Position numbers and translations under genes: made by a program. A model generated the notes under the pieces. The model searched no databases. It saw only the letters and a list, made by a program, of their open reading frames with translations, and was not told the DNA's origin. Shown piece by piece: positions 1-10,116 of a stretch of DNA of 64,000 nucleotides. This stretch comes from Ophiodon elongatus (Eukaryota; Chordata; Actinopteri; Perciformes; Hexagrammidae), in assembly GCA_016806645.1 (NCBI GenBank), contig JACSYO010000714.1, forward strand, positions 234,501-298,500. The letters are read 5' to 3'. Every line of letters starts with the position of its first letter. Within the stretch, counting starts at the first letter, position 1.

Positions 1-671
1 AACGTACATCGTGTGCAGGCAAACAACAGTGTTGCTTAAAAAGCTTTTGATTATGCTCTTTTACCGCAAATACACTAATGGCCAATTATTCCTGAGATTT
101 TTCCAGCCGTGCAACTGGCGAGTTTCTGCAGAAAATACCCAGCAGACTTCGTCCTGTGAACTATGTTGCCTCATGAAGGCTGTGTGTGGTAAGACTCCTC
201 ACGGTCAGAGGGAGAGGAGGCTCCTCCAGAACAGGCCAGGCCTCTGCAGCACTGACATTTGTGGGCCCTAATAAAGTTTAAAGCCATATTTTTACCTTTA
301 AAATTGGAGTTGGCTTTGGCTCTGGGTCTTAGGCGGTAGTTTTCCAGGTGCATTGTTTCCCCCAGGAATGTATTATGGCATTGAAGAGGCTTGGACCCCA
401 TTGCATTAGAACTCCCCACTAAATCCAATACTGGTGAAATAGTTTTAGTTGGAGTAAAGGTCAGCTCCACAGCAGGTCGGACTCCTTTTTTTTCTCGATT
501 CAGAAAGCAACTGCTTAGTGTACGGAAAAAACCTGTAGATGTGAGATATAATACCGGGGAAAGCTGAAGCACAATGAAGCTACAATCCAAATGCAAACTA
601 GAATCACGGTTGTGGGCCTCATGTTGTGAGACATTTGTGTGAAACCGACATAATCAGCATATGATTTTCTG
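1..671. other. Unassigned sequence, no gene recognised
   Basis: Short frames occur on both strands (86 codons plus, 141 codons minus), but they overlap each other and resemble no known protein. An AATAAA hexamer lies just after the plus-strand frame, near position 270. With no supporting exon this is not evidence of a real 3' end. I see no simple repeat or recognisable mobile element here. Confidence 0.5.
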
Positions 672-740
672 AGTGAGGTCACAGTGACCTTGACCCCTTT
701 GACCAACAAAATCTGATTAGTTCATCCTTGAGTCTATGTG
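672..740 (+). repeat. Teleost interspersed repeat fragment
   Basis: A block reading GTGAGGTCACAGTGACCTTG, followed by a CAAAATCTGATTAGTTCATC-type segment and CCTTGAGTC, matches a very common dispersed repeat of percomorph fish that I recognise by pattern. Only about 70 bp is preserved and I see no ends. The family name is not given because no database search was possible. Confidence 0.55.
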
Positions 741-1957
741 GTGTTATTACAACTGTGTTCATATTTTCACAGTTTTGTCCATCATTCCTTTTGGTTACGA
801 TTACATCGCCCTAAACAAGGACGTGGACATTGGCACACGTCTGACGGGGTAAGACCCCGTGCGTGCCCACAACTACGCCAAGTATTATAAATACTTGGTC
901 ATTGATGCCAGCTTTCACTGACACCAAATGGGCCAATCAGAGCGTTCGAATAGGATCGTATCTCATTTGGTCTTTAATATTTAATGATATTACGTATGCA
1001 CGTTACACAACCGACTGAAGTGTGTTTGACTCATTAGCTGCCGAGTCGTTGCACGGGGATGTTTGACTGCACTTTGAACAACAGTTTGGACTAACGCTGA
1101 CATATTGGTGGCATCAAAGACAATATGTGAGAGGCTGACAGGTAGCCCAACACAAACACACAGCGACGCCCGTGTGAGCGTGGGCGTGTGAGGGAAGGAG
1201 ACACGATGAGCGGGAGAGAGGAAAAAGAGGGTTGGTGAAATTTTGCACATGCTGAATATTAGTTTTTTACAACCGCGCGTGTGTTTCTATTATTGTGATT
1301 CTTCAAAAGTTTCGACTCTTATTGCTTAAACCATAACATGCCAATATTACTCAACACAGACAAACATGTACAAATAATTGTTTTCCAGTTTCATGCAGCA
1401 AAAATGCAAAATGACAGTTTATTGTTGCAGGAGCGCTGCAATTATGTGCCACTTCCTCCTGCTGCTAAACGGGGATGTATGAAGTGAACACTTTGCCATC
1501 CATCAGCAGTTCGTGGGAGATGTATCATTTGCATTACGCAAAATATATGTTATCACAGAAGGAAATCACAGAAGGAAAGGAGGGAGTGAAAGAGACAAAG
1601 GTGGATGTTAGAGACAGAAATATCACACCGCTGCAACAAGCTGCCGAGTGTGAGAAGAAACATCAAGAAGAGGCTTTCTTTCTACCGGTGTCATGGGGAT
1701 TGGGAGCAGAGGGAACAGAGATACACAAGTCTGTGACCTCAGCCAATAAAAATTGCTTTTGTAAACCTAAAAGTCCCCCGTGACACCCATCTCGAGGCTT
1801 TATGATCTCCTGTTGCAGCGCAGCTGCCGCCCTTATTCCCTGTGTGGATGTCAGTGCTGTCTATTTACCTGCACAGAAAGATGGAAAACAAAATCCGGAG
1901 CTTCCCTCAGAGATGTGGCGCTGGGTTAGAGCGGCGGCTGCACTCCTGAACCGTCTT
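741..1957. other. Unassigned sequence with two small hairpins
   Basis: No gene recognised. Two compact inverted repeats sit close together: ACGGGGT-AAG-ACCCCGT at 844-860 and CCAAGTATT-ATA-AATACTTGG at 878-898. They could be small palindromes of a decayed element or chance. Small frames at 990-1250 (minus) and 1475-1783 (plus) lack recognisable content. Confidence 0.4.
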
Positions 1958-2045
1958 CTGATTCACCGTCTCACTCAGACGAAAGGCATTAGTTGCTCTT
2001 TGCCTCGCGTCTCCACTTCCAGCTCGTTTGGCTGAGCGGCCTTTT
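1958..2045 (+). repeat. Local direct duplication, copy A
   Basis: This segment shares GATTCACCGTCTCAC, a CAGAC block, GTTGCTCTTTGCCTCGCGTC and a TTCCAGCT end with 2403-2488, about 450 bp to the right. The copies differ by substitutions and a small insertion in B. The pair is either a decayed local duplication or two copies of an unknown repeat. Confidence 0.7.
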
Positions 2046-2402
2046 TGAACATTGGAACATGCGTGTTGAAAGTGATTCTCTGTGTTGCTGCGGATGCACA
2101 TATACATGTTTCTAATCGGACTGTAAACAATGACAATCGTTGACAACCATGAGGCGATGACATGTAAGCCACTGCGCTCACAAGTTGTTTAAATGTCTCT
2201 CTGTTCCCCTGCTGGGGCAACGCCTGCCAGCTGCTATCAATCAAACACAGACTTCTTCTACTTCAGTTGAGACAATTAAATATCTGTTCTGCTTAATCTG
2301 CCAATTTCAGATGAGTCAGACAAAAAGGGGCCATACCGATGCAGCCTAGAGGCCGTGCACATGTCTGGTCACACAGGTGTCTTTCAGGTGAACTCCTCCA
2401 TT

Positions 2403-2488
2403 GATTCACCGTCTCACCCAGACAACAGGCGTTACCACACTGTTGCTCTTTGCCTCGCGTCTCTATTTCCAGCTGAGCTGCTTTTTTT
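2403..2488 (+). repeat. Local direct duplication, copy B
   Basis: Second copy of the segment at 1958-2045. It carries about ten extra bases (around ACCACACT) before the shared GTTGCTCTTTGCCTCGCGTC block and ends in the same AGCTGAG-then-T-run pattern. Confidence 0.7.
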
Positions 2489-4523
2489 TCTTCCACTGTG
2501 CATATGAGTAAATAGGATGCAAAGAAATGTTGCTATGGATGCATGTGCTTTTATTTTTCACAGCCTGCGAGTGCAGAGAGCAAAAACAAAGAGTCGGCGC
2601 GTAGGTGTGTGTGCGAGCGCAGGCGGAGTTGCACTCGTTGTCGTGTTCCTAACAATGCAACAGTGTATGCGAGCATGTCGGCAATTAGCCGGCCGCTATT
2701 GAACTCCAATACTCCGCCTATTCTGTTTCAGCTCAGAACAATTTGCTCTACTGGGGGATTCAACAATGTTCCTTCGAACGTGTAAATGAGATGGACATTT
2801 AAAGCTAGCGAGCGTGACCCGTGGTGTCTCGTTACGGCACTCCAACGACAGCGCCGACCCGGTGCTTTGGGGGAAATGAAACGGAAAATGAACAAAGCTC
2901 CTCGCGGAAAACGTCCTAATGACTCTTAATTATCTTTGCCGTGGAGCCGAGTGGAGGACACACTAATCCTTCCTGCGTTAACTGCATAACGTCTCCATCT
3001 AAAACTAAGTCGGTGTAGAGAATCTGAATTCCTCTACAGGTGAAGCAGCTGCTAATCTGTCTATTTAAGGTCCTGTCTGAACGAAGAGGACCTTTGTCTC
3101 GACATGAAGCCGTTGTTTTGTGTGTTTTGCCCGTGGATATCAAAATGTGACCTTTCATCTGTTTTTTTACAGTATTTTTTGTTCATACAGTCGACCCTGT
3201 TGTTTGGGGGCTAGACAGGGAAAGTAGGTGGAAGCACCACGTGTGGCTGCACTTGAACGAATCGACACGTGGGAGCTGATCATCGAACACAAAGCGGGGG
3301 CAAAAAGGTTGCGTATGCATCAGCTGCAAAAGATGATGTGAAAAAACCACACTTCTCAAACCCTGGTCGGGGGCCTCTCTCTCGCCGTACGCTCCGCGGG
3401 GCCAGCATTAAATCCCGTGGGAGGGCTGGTCTTCACGCGGCGTGGCAGATCATTTCCTGTGCTACTCACCCAGGCTTGTTTTACTCCCTCCTCTCATTTC
3501 ATGCACAATAACCCTCTGAGACCGAGCGGCTCATCGTCGCGGTGATACAACGCATGAACTATCACTGAATATCTTAGAGCAAATCCAAATTCCCTTTTTT
3601 AATTACACTTTAAATGGGCTGATGTTTAGAGATCCCTTTTAACCACTTACATCAGAAGATTCTAATGCGATTTAATTTATTCGAGTTATTTTTGTGCAAA
3701 TATCTTTACCAAGAGCCTTTGAGCAGATTTGCTCATGACACAGATTCAAACACGTGTTACGGCTGCTTTGGGCTGTTGTTGTGGGTTCAAAGGCGTGTTC
3801 GAGCATTCTCAGTGTTCCGTTATGGAGGAAATAAAAATTGAGTGGGTGTTAATTATGCTTCAGTAGTTAATGGCTTTTCTGTGCAAGAATTGGATGAGTT
3901 TGTAGCTCTAAAATAAGCTGATTTCTTCACTTAGAGAACACATTTTGGACTAATTGTACTGTCAAGAGCCATAATGAAAACATTCATGGCATCAGAGCAG
4001 TAGGATGAAGGTTCCTCTCTTCATCAGCCTCCCTCCCAGACTTCTGATTGCCATCGCGCCCCCTCACAGGTCCTCTGCACAAAACTTGCGAAACTTGTGT
4101 CCATTTGTTTCCATTTTTATCCCAATTTAATCAACTTACTTACTTAACTTTACGCTATTGACACGGCAACCGCAGTGGATGGCGAGCAACCGCCACAGCG
4201 CCCATGTTCACGCTGTTTTCCTTCATGAATTCTCTGCAATGAGAGCGCTGCATGTTTAGGCTATGGCCGCCGTCCATATTTGGGGAAACAGTCACTTTTT
4301 TTACCCAGCCGACCAATCGAAATGGAGGAGGGGCGGGACAAATAGGGCAGCGTCCCTTCCAGACAGTTGCTGTCCAGATACCCATCACTCATGCAAGCCA
4401 TTCCCTTCCTGCCGTGTACACTTCATGAGTGTCATCGGATTCGACGTGGCATTGACTCGCTCTGGAACCCATTTATTTTCTCATGAAACACAGTGTCATT
4501 ACATTCACTTCATCCAATTATAG
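2489..4523. other. Unassigned sequence, no gene recognised
   Basis: The stretch is mixed GC- and AT-rich sequence without long simple repeats. Frames of 60-86 codons occur on both strands and overlap, which is typical of noncoding DNA. The part around 4260-4430 has a GGCCGCCGTCCATATTTGG block that recalls repeat-derived fish sequence, but I cannot assign a family. Confidence 0.4.
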
Positions 4524-4538
4524 GGAGAGAGAGAGGGG

Positions 4539-4605
<67 letters not shown>
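4524..4605. repeat. (GA)n microsatellite
   Basis: About 80 bp of GA dinucleotides with one GGGGTG interruption near 4535-4540. Homopurine on the plus strand, so it can form triplex (H-DNA) structures. Confidence 0.97.
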
Positions 4606-5184
4606 ACAGTATTTACAACAAACCTTCTGGTGGAGCAGCACATTGTATTGATCTCATGTATCACATGACTATGTCTCTACGCTCCTGACATATAATCAAA
4701 GACAGGACAGGTACATGTCTGATACAGTTTGGAATACAGAGAATAACACATGTCTCATGAGCATTTTAGCTAATACTATAATACCCCCAAAGCCCTGCTT
4801 TAACATTCAGCAACACGCCAACATTGACTGTAAATCCTCCTCATTTTCTGACAGCAAAGGGATATTATTGACATAAAAAAAGGAAATGTACGTGGACAGA
4901 CGACGTGACGTGCAATAGCAGCTTTCGGTTCCACGGCGGGGTAGCAGACTGACGCCTCGTCGCGCGCGCATGCATCAATCACACCCGGGGAAGGAGTGAG
5001 GGGGAGCTACTCGTCTTACTTGAACCACGTCGGCAACACTCTCCCGATTGAACCGACGGGAAACGGCAGCGTGTGAGGCGGGAAGGAAAAAGCCAGAAGA
5101 GAAGAGAAGAGGTGTGGGATCAACACCATCTCTCCGGTTATGCTTTGACATCGAGATCTCTCCTTGAGCTTGCCGCCAGCGCAG

Positions 5185-5198
5185 GGTCCCATGGCAAC
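5185..5198 (+). promoter_or_regulatory. RFX X-box-like site
   Basis: GGTCCCATGGCAAC matches the palindromic RFX consensus (GTTGCCATGGCAAC) at 12 of 14 positions, with an intact GGCAAC right half. It lies inside the CpG-rich block. Confidence 0.45.
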
Positions 5199-5330
5199 CT
5201 GCCGCCAGCCACGAGGCAGGAGAGGAAGGCCGGGATCAGACACGGCGCCGTTTGCAGGGGGAGAACGCAAACGCTTTTTTTGTTGCCCGAACAGACGTTT
5301 TCTTGCAGTCTGCTTTTTTTTTTTATTATT

Positions 5331-5343
5331 GTTGCTCGGCAAC
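5331..5343. promoter_or_regulatory. RFX X-box-like palindrome
   Basis: GTTGCTCGGCAAC is a perfect inverted repeat of GTTGC around a 3-nt centre. It fits the RYYNYY-N-RRNRAC form of the X-box with a 1-nt spacer. This is the best RFX match noticed in the window. Confidence 0.5.
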
Positions 5344-5433
5344 CACTGGATTATTTCCAACTTTAGCTTCATACAAACTATGAACCGTGCGCTACCGAAC
5401 AGTTAATAGTACAGTTTAAAGGAATAAAAAACG

Positions 5434-5440
5434 ACTTACC
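5434..5440 (-). other. Candidate splice donor (minus strand)
   Basis: On the minus strand the sequence reads CTTGG followed by GTAAGT, a near-ideal 5' splice site, with the exon ending at 5440. A minus-strand ATG lies about 15 bases upstream (ATGCGTTACTTGG). If used, the first coding exon would hold only a few codons. Supported only by the consensus and the CpG-rich setting. Confidence 0.25.
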
Positions 5441-5797
5441 CAAGTAACGCATTAATTTGCCTCCTGCTGTTTTCTGTTCAGAATATAGTAACCACGGTTA
5501 CGGTCATGAAGCTGCGGGTAGCCGTCAAAAGGCCCCACATTGAGAATAAACACTTTACAATGACGTGGCGAGGCGCTCGGGATGCTAATGTAAAAACGCG
5601 GGGCGCTTAGCAACGCGCGAAATGCTGCGTCGCTGAAACCCGTTTGAAAAAGCCGTCCGTGGTCGAGGCCTCGCTGCTCTACGGCGAGCAGCGGTTAAAC
5701 TAGCGCTGGCCACATCCGTAAAAAAAATAAAAAAGACTCAGTACTGCACACACCCACCTGCTGCAAGTCATGCTGCCAGCACACATTACAACCGCCC

Positions 5798-5798
5798 C

Positions 5799-5826
<28 letters not shown>
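5798..5826. repeat. (CA)n microsatellite
   Basis: About 28 bp of CA dinucleotides ending in ATATAC. Confidence 0.97.
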
Positions 5827-5829
<3 letters not shown>

Positions 5830-6780
5830 GGAAATACTACCGTAACAATTCAGAGTCTCTCTGATCTCTCTAATCTCTTGATGTACAACATCGCTCTTCG
5901 TCCCGGTGGATTCATATCAAAGCTTCGATGCCAGAATAGTGAAATAATATAAAGGGTTAGGGTTGAAAGGGAACTTATCGGCATCATGAACACAGTGAAC
6001 AACTTTTGACAGCTTGTGGTTACAACCTGTCCACCTGGTGCTTTCAGGTGTTGCTCAAAGCTAATGGATTCGTTCTGCCCAATGCAAAAAATATCCAGTT
6101 TTTTTTGTTGTTGCCCTTATTCACCAAAAAAGACAATAATTCCAGTAAGTTGTTTACATGGCAATAAAATGAACGGGACCGGTGGTGGCCTCCCTCTTTC
6201 ATTCCCTCAAACACCTCCGTGAAAAGGTCGGCGTTATGCTGTATTTGTGCATCCGAGTCCTTCAGCGTGTTTGAAAGCAGGTGTGTTTCTCCTTCCGACC
6301 ACAGACGTGGGCTTTTCTTTTTGGGCACGGATCTGTGCGAAGTGTGAGCCGGTTGGTTTGTGTGCGACCATGCTGCAACGCACAGAGCTGGTGGTAAACA
6401 GGAAGGAGGACATGTGTTGCAAAACTAGCGTGAAAAACACAAATTGAGACGCAAAATCCGAATGCGCCGTATACGTGTCCAAAGAATGCTCCTAAAACCT
6501 GAATATTATCAGCATATTCCACATGTCTTCATCTAAAAAAGGCTCCATTCCGAATAAGGCCTCACTTGAAATATCCAAACAGAATATGCTATTACCAGGG
6601 CCGGTATAAAATTCTGAATATTGTCATATTCAGAGTTATGGTGGAATTTTTGCTGCACACTCGCCTTTATGGAAATGCTGTCTATGAGAATGAAAAATGT
6701 TTGCAAATCTCAGCTCACACCTGCTTGAATTACCAACAGCAGCCATTTAACCCTTTGCTGATGTGTTGTATTGTTTTTGC

Positions 6781-6783
<3 letters not shown>
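5827..6783. other. Unassigned sequence, possible repeat relic near 6490-6640
   Basis: No gene recognised. The part from about 6490 to 6640, with repeated CTGAATATT and CATATTC motifs in both orientations and a GGCTCCATTCCGAATAAGG block, has the look of a decayed interspersed element. I could not define its ends. Confidence 0.3.
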
Positions 6784-6811
<28 letters not shown>

Positions 6812-6812
6812 T
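6784..6812. repeat. (GT)n microsatellite
   Basis: Uninterrupted TG dinucleotides, about 28 bp, potentially Z-DNA forming. Confidence 0.97.
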
Positions 6813-7603
6813 GTTAAACTGAAAAGCCTCCCAAAGGAAAGTCTGCCAATGTGCCAATGTTCTCTTTTGTGCATCAGGTGGAAACCTTGTATTTCTGAAA
6901 TGTCAACTTTTCTCAGGAGCAGCCTTGAGCGCGGTGCTTTGGCTCGGTCACTGGGTTTTAACATCGGTTTGAGGAGGAAGGAGTTACATACATTTCTCAA
7001 ACGAGGACAGTAATTAAGTTCAGGCTTTTCTTTGTCTTTGTTCCTTCTTGATATGCAAAAACACAAACATAGATGTGCAAGATTGTGTTTTTCATAAACA
7101 GATGGGTTTATATCTACAATTTTACTATGAATTACTTCGCAGCTTTAAATATATATATATAGAAACATCGTGACAATATGAGCGTCCTCGTGCTTTCATT
7201 GTATTATGCTCAAGTCAATGAGAATGGCAAGGTTGAGAGAAACGCCTGTGAAAAGCTCCAGCAAACTTCCGATCCTCTTACTTCTCTCGGGGCGCTCAGT
7301 ACTTCCTGGCAGCCGGGGCTCCAGAGTCCCTTTTGTCATTTCCACTTCAATTACAGGCGCCTCGGCGTGTTGAGCCCCCGCAGCGCCGCGCATCTTTCAG
7401 GTGTCCCTTGAAAGACAAACGTCTTCACCCGCAAACCGCCGATGCGTCCGGAGCGCTCAAACAGTCCACCCCTTTGATAATCTCTCGCTCCCAGTCCTCC
7501 GCCATCTTCCCGGTCGAGCGGTGAGTAATGAGAGCGGGATCTGAGCCAGGCCGTTTGGCCGTGTAATCCCTTTCATAATGTCCTTCGTTGGAGGGCTGGG
7601 AGA
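6813..7603. other. Unassigned sequence
   Basis: No gene recognised. Short overlapping frames only. A TATATATATA run occurs near 7150. GC content rises from about 7360 onward, without clear promoter motifs. Confidence 0.4.
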
Positions 7604-7650
7604 GGGGGGGGGGGGGGGTCATAAATAAACAGCAGAACAACGGGGGGGGG
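7604..7650 (+). repeat. Poly-G tracts
   Basis: Two guanine runs, about 13-14 at 7605-7618 and 9-10 near 7641-7650, separated by an AT-rich spacer. They could form a guanine quadruplex, though runs this long are also prone to sequencing and assembly length errors. Confidence 0.85.
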
Positions 7651-7787
7651 GCTGCGTCAAGGTGGGGAAGATTGTAAATGGGCCCTGCCCCGGTGGAGGG
7701 GCGGGGGTTACGCTGCTGATGACCGCGAGGGTCACGCGGTGCCACGGTGTGACTGCTGCAGACACTTGTTATGCTGGAGGTGTGATG

Positions 7788-7860
7788 GACTGGGAGGGAG
7801 AGAGGCAGGGAGGGAGGGAGGGAGGGAGGGAGGCAGAGATGGAGGGAGGGAGAGAGAGAG
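7788..7860 (+). repeat. (GGGA)n purine-rich simple repeat
   Basis: Homopurine stretch with about six GGGA units in tandem at 7808-7832, then GGCAGAGATGGAGGGAGGGA and GA dinucleotides. Four or more GGG runs at short spacing give quadruplex potential on the plus strand. Confidence 0.9.
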
Positions 7861-7975
7861 TGCTGAATGGCAGAGCTGTCTGGGGGTTATGTAGACTGCT
7901 GGACCTTGTGATGATAGGGAGCTCCCGTGGGGAGATGGGGACCTAAAAACAGATCCTCTCTGCAGATGTACTCAG

Positions 7976-7976
<1 letters not shown>

Positions 7977-8022
<46 letters not shown>
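7977..8022. repeat. (GT)n microsatellite
   Basis: About 45 bp of uninterrupted TG dinucleotides, followed by imperfect GTGCGGATGTGCGTG sequence. Confidence 0.97.
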
Positions 8023-8024
<2 letters not shown>

Positions 8025-8598
8025 GATGTGCGTGTGATGATGTGTGTGTTTGTGCATGTCCCAGTGTTGGTCCGCCGGCCGCAGGCGGTTCTCCTCCCGT
8101 AGCTGTGAAAAGGACCGGCCATGTTGGCGCACATTTGCAAAAATTGCTGCAAGGTCAGAGCGGGCCTCGTTGCTCAGTGTCAAAATGGAGGACAGGAAGG
8201 AGGCAGGTAGGGCGGGCGGGTGGGCGGGGGAGAGTCATCATTGTCTCTGTGGGAGGGAGGGGGCCCCCCCCGGGGACCTGAGCCCTTGTCGAGTCCTTGA
8301 ACTCCTCTCTCTTCTGCCTGCTCACAAACAGAAAATATGCGGCTGGCTTTCTGGAACACGGCCCTGCAGACGAGGAGGAGGACCCCCGGGGGTTTGTGAA
8401 TTACATGGTGTGTGCAGGTTGGGGGGCAACCATGACAGGAGAATTTCAATTCATTATCAATTACTAGTTATACAACCTGAGGCCGTCACAATGTGCCAGA
8501 ATCCAGTAGACTGGTCCAATACTGTGTGCTGACACTCAGCCCAGTCTACTCGATGTAAGTCCAGTACTTTTTTGAGGACAAATTTGATTAAAAAAAAC
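8023..8598. other. GC-rich unassigned sequence
   Basis: No gene recognised. A 162-codon plus-strand frame (8044-8532) is open mainly because the DNA is GC-rich. It has no recognised motifs and overlaps equally open frames on other frames and strands. Short G and C runs occur at 8205-8275. Confidence 0.4.
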
Positions 8599-8754
8599 GT
8601 GTCTGCATTTTGTATTGTTTAGAATTCGTGACACAATTCTAATACTTGTATTATGGTGTATTGACTTGCATGACCTTTTAGCTTTGGTTGTACAGATTAT
8701 AGGGATATGAAGCATTTCAATACACTCCAATCCCAATAATGAAAATGCAGACAC
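8599..8754. mobile_element. Possible MITE bounded by 13-bp inverted repeats
   Basis: GTGTCTGCATTTT at 8599-8611 and its exact reverse complement AAAATGCAGACAC at 8742-8754 enclose about 130 bp of AT-rich sequence. The size and layout fit a small non-autonomous DNA transposon. No flanking target duplication is evident, so chance or a foldback origin is possible. Confidence 0.35.
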
Positions 8755-9281
8755 TGGCGGACCATTTCTATTGCAGAGGTCAGAGGCTTAAGATGACAAT
8801 TTGTAGAGGAATCTTTGATCGGTGCAAGCTTGCTATTTTCTGCTTGTTATTGCTCTTTTCTTGTGTCGATCTATTTGCAGTGTCACTTCAAACTAAGAGC
8901 GTACAAGCCCGAGCCTCGCTGCCCACCGCCGTGCCACAGCGTTGCCCCTTTAAACTGAAATTAGCCCTGGAATTACATTTACGTAATATCCCACCGACAC
9001 AAAGTACTTAGTATGCTCTGCAACCCACTTGGAGCCACCAGAGATGGCTACAAAAGCCTGCGCTCCCACGCACAGGAGTGGAGAGTGAGCATGTGCTGCA
9101 GAGTGCTTACGTCCAGAGAAATACTTTTGGGCACAACTCAGAAAGTTTAGGCTGTCTTTTGAAGCAGCAAAACACAAACGTTACGAGATGTAAAAGCGAA
9201 CGTCGACATGTTTACCGAGGCGGAGCGGGGGAACTCAAACCCGCAGATGAACGTGGTGGGAAAGTGTGGACGAGGAGACAA
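8755..9281. other. Unassigned sequence
   Basis: No gene, promoter or repeat recognised between the candidate MITE and the next microsatellite. The frames present are short. Confidence 0.4.
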
Positions 9282-9326
9282 GCACACGCACACGCACACA
9301 CACACGCACACGCACACACACACACA
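9282..9326. repeat. (CA)n microsatellite with CG interruptions
   Basis: CACACG and CACA units alternate over about 45 bp before pure CA. Confidence 0.96.
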
Positions 9327-9839
9327 ATCTACTATATGCCCTGCACTTTTCCTTCCTTTGTCGTTCTCTTTATTTGTTACCTCGTTTTCACTGAGCTTTC
9401 GTTCTCACTCTGAGCTATTCTCTTGCTCCCTTTTTACTTTCTCCCTCTTCCCTCAAAGAACTCTGGGAAAAATGAAAAATGACCTAGTTGATGAAGGCGG
9501 ACGTGATGAATGGCCTTCGGAAATTTCTGCCTTTTGAACCCGGCTCTAATTTTATCCGCTATCAAAACACTAATGTGCCTAAGTCCAAGGACCCGCATTG
9601 AAGCTAAGGCATGGCAGCGCATAAAAGCCTCCTTATGAAGTGTGCAGTCAGTGTGTGGTGGGAGGGTCTATTCATCTACAGACTTTAGCTTTATCAAAGT
9701 CATGCATGGTTAAGAGTATGCAATTGCTCATTGAATACACAAAAGACTAAAAGATTTGGGTAAGGAGAAAGCCTCGCAGTCCTATGCGCCCCGGTTGGTT
9801 TCCAACATCAAACACCGCTGTTCAAAGAGATGGTGTGTG

Positions 9840-9840
<1 letters not shown>

Positions 9841-9889
<49 letters not shown>
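9841..9889. repeat. (GT)n microsatellite
   Basis: About 48 bp of uninterrupted TG dinucleotides. The preceding 500 bp (9327-9840) is unassigned. Confidence 0.97.
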
Positions 9890-9892
<3 letters not shown>

Positions 9893-10004
9893 CACCTCCA
9901 GGAAGTGGGAAGAGTAGAGGAGACGCAGGGGGCAAATGGACAGAGGAGAGGTGGGCGGAGACAAGCCGTCCACTGAAGGTAGCTGCGAACGTCTTCATCG
10001 ACGG

Positions 10005-10116
10005 TCAACCTCAGACGTCATCTATCAACCTCAGACGTCATCTATCAACCTCAGACGTCATCTATCAACCTCAGACGTCATCTATCAACCTCAGACGTCA
10101 TCTATCAACCTCAGAC
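10005..10116 (+). repeat. Exact 20-bp tandem repeat (about 5.6 copies)
   Basis: The unit TCAACCTCAGACGTCATCTA repeats with starts at 10005, 10025, 10045, 10065, 10085 and 10105; the last copy is cut after TCAACCTCAGAC. The complete copies appear identical. Each carries ACGTCA, a CREB/ATF half-site, giving five evenly spaced half-sites. The lack of divergence points to recent expansion. Confidence 0.97.

Larger units (their letters stand above)
4880..5720. promoter_or_regulatory. CpG-rich block, candidate promoter with X-box-like sites
   Basis: CpG dinucleotides are concentrated here compared with the flanks (for example the CGTCGCGCGCGCATGC run near 4958-4972 and the GCGGGGCGCTTAGCAACGCG block near 5598-5617). 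Two sites resemble RFX X-boxes, at 5185-5198 and 5331-5343, and an AGCAAC half-site lies near 5609-5614. RFX sites mark ciliary and some immune or neural gene promoters. A minus-strand splice-donor-like GGTAAGT sits at 5440-5434. No coding exon is recognised, and the transcription direction is unresolved: X-boxes lie upstream of a plus-strand start but downstream of the candidate minus-strand donor. Confidence 0.4.

Noticed and set aside
268..275. AATAAA as a real polyadenylation signal of a plus-strand gene
   Set aside because: The preceding 86-codon frame has no recognised content and no exon evidence; the hexamer is common by chance.
8044..8532. 162-codon plus-strand frame in GC-rich DNA
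   Set aside because: Open because the DNA is GC-rich; overlapping frames are equally open and no motif is recognised.
10005..10116. CRISPR-like array
   Set aside because: The 20-bp units are directly adjacent with no spacers, and the genome is vertebrate; it is an ordinary tandem repeat.
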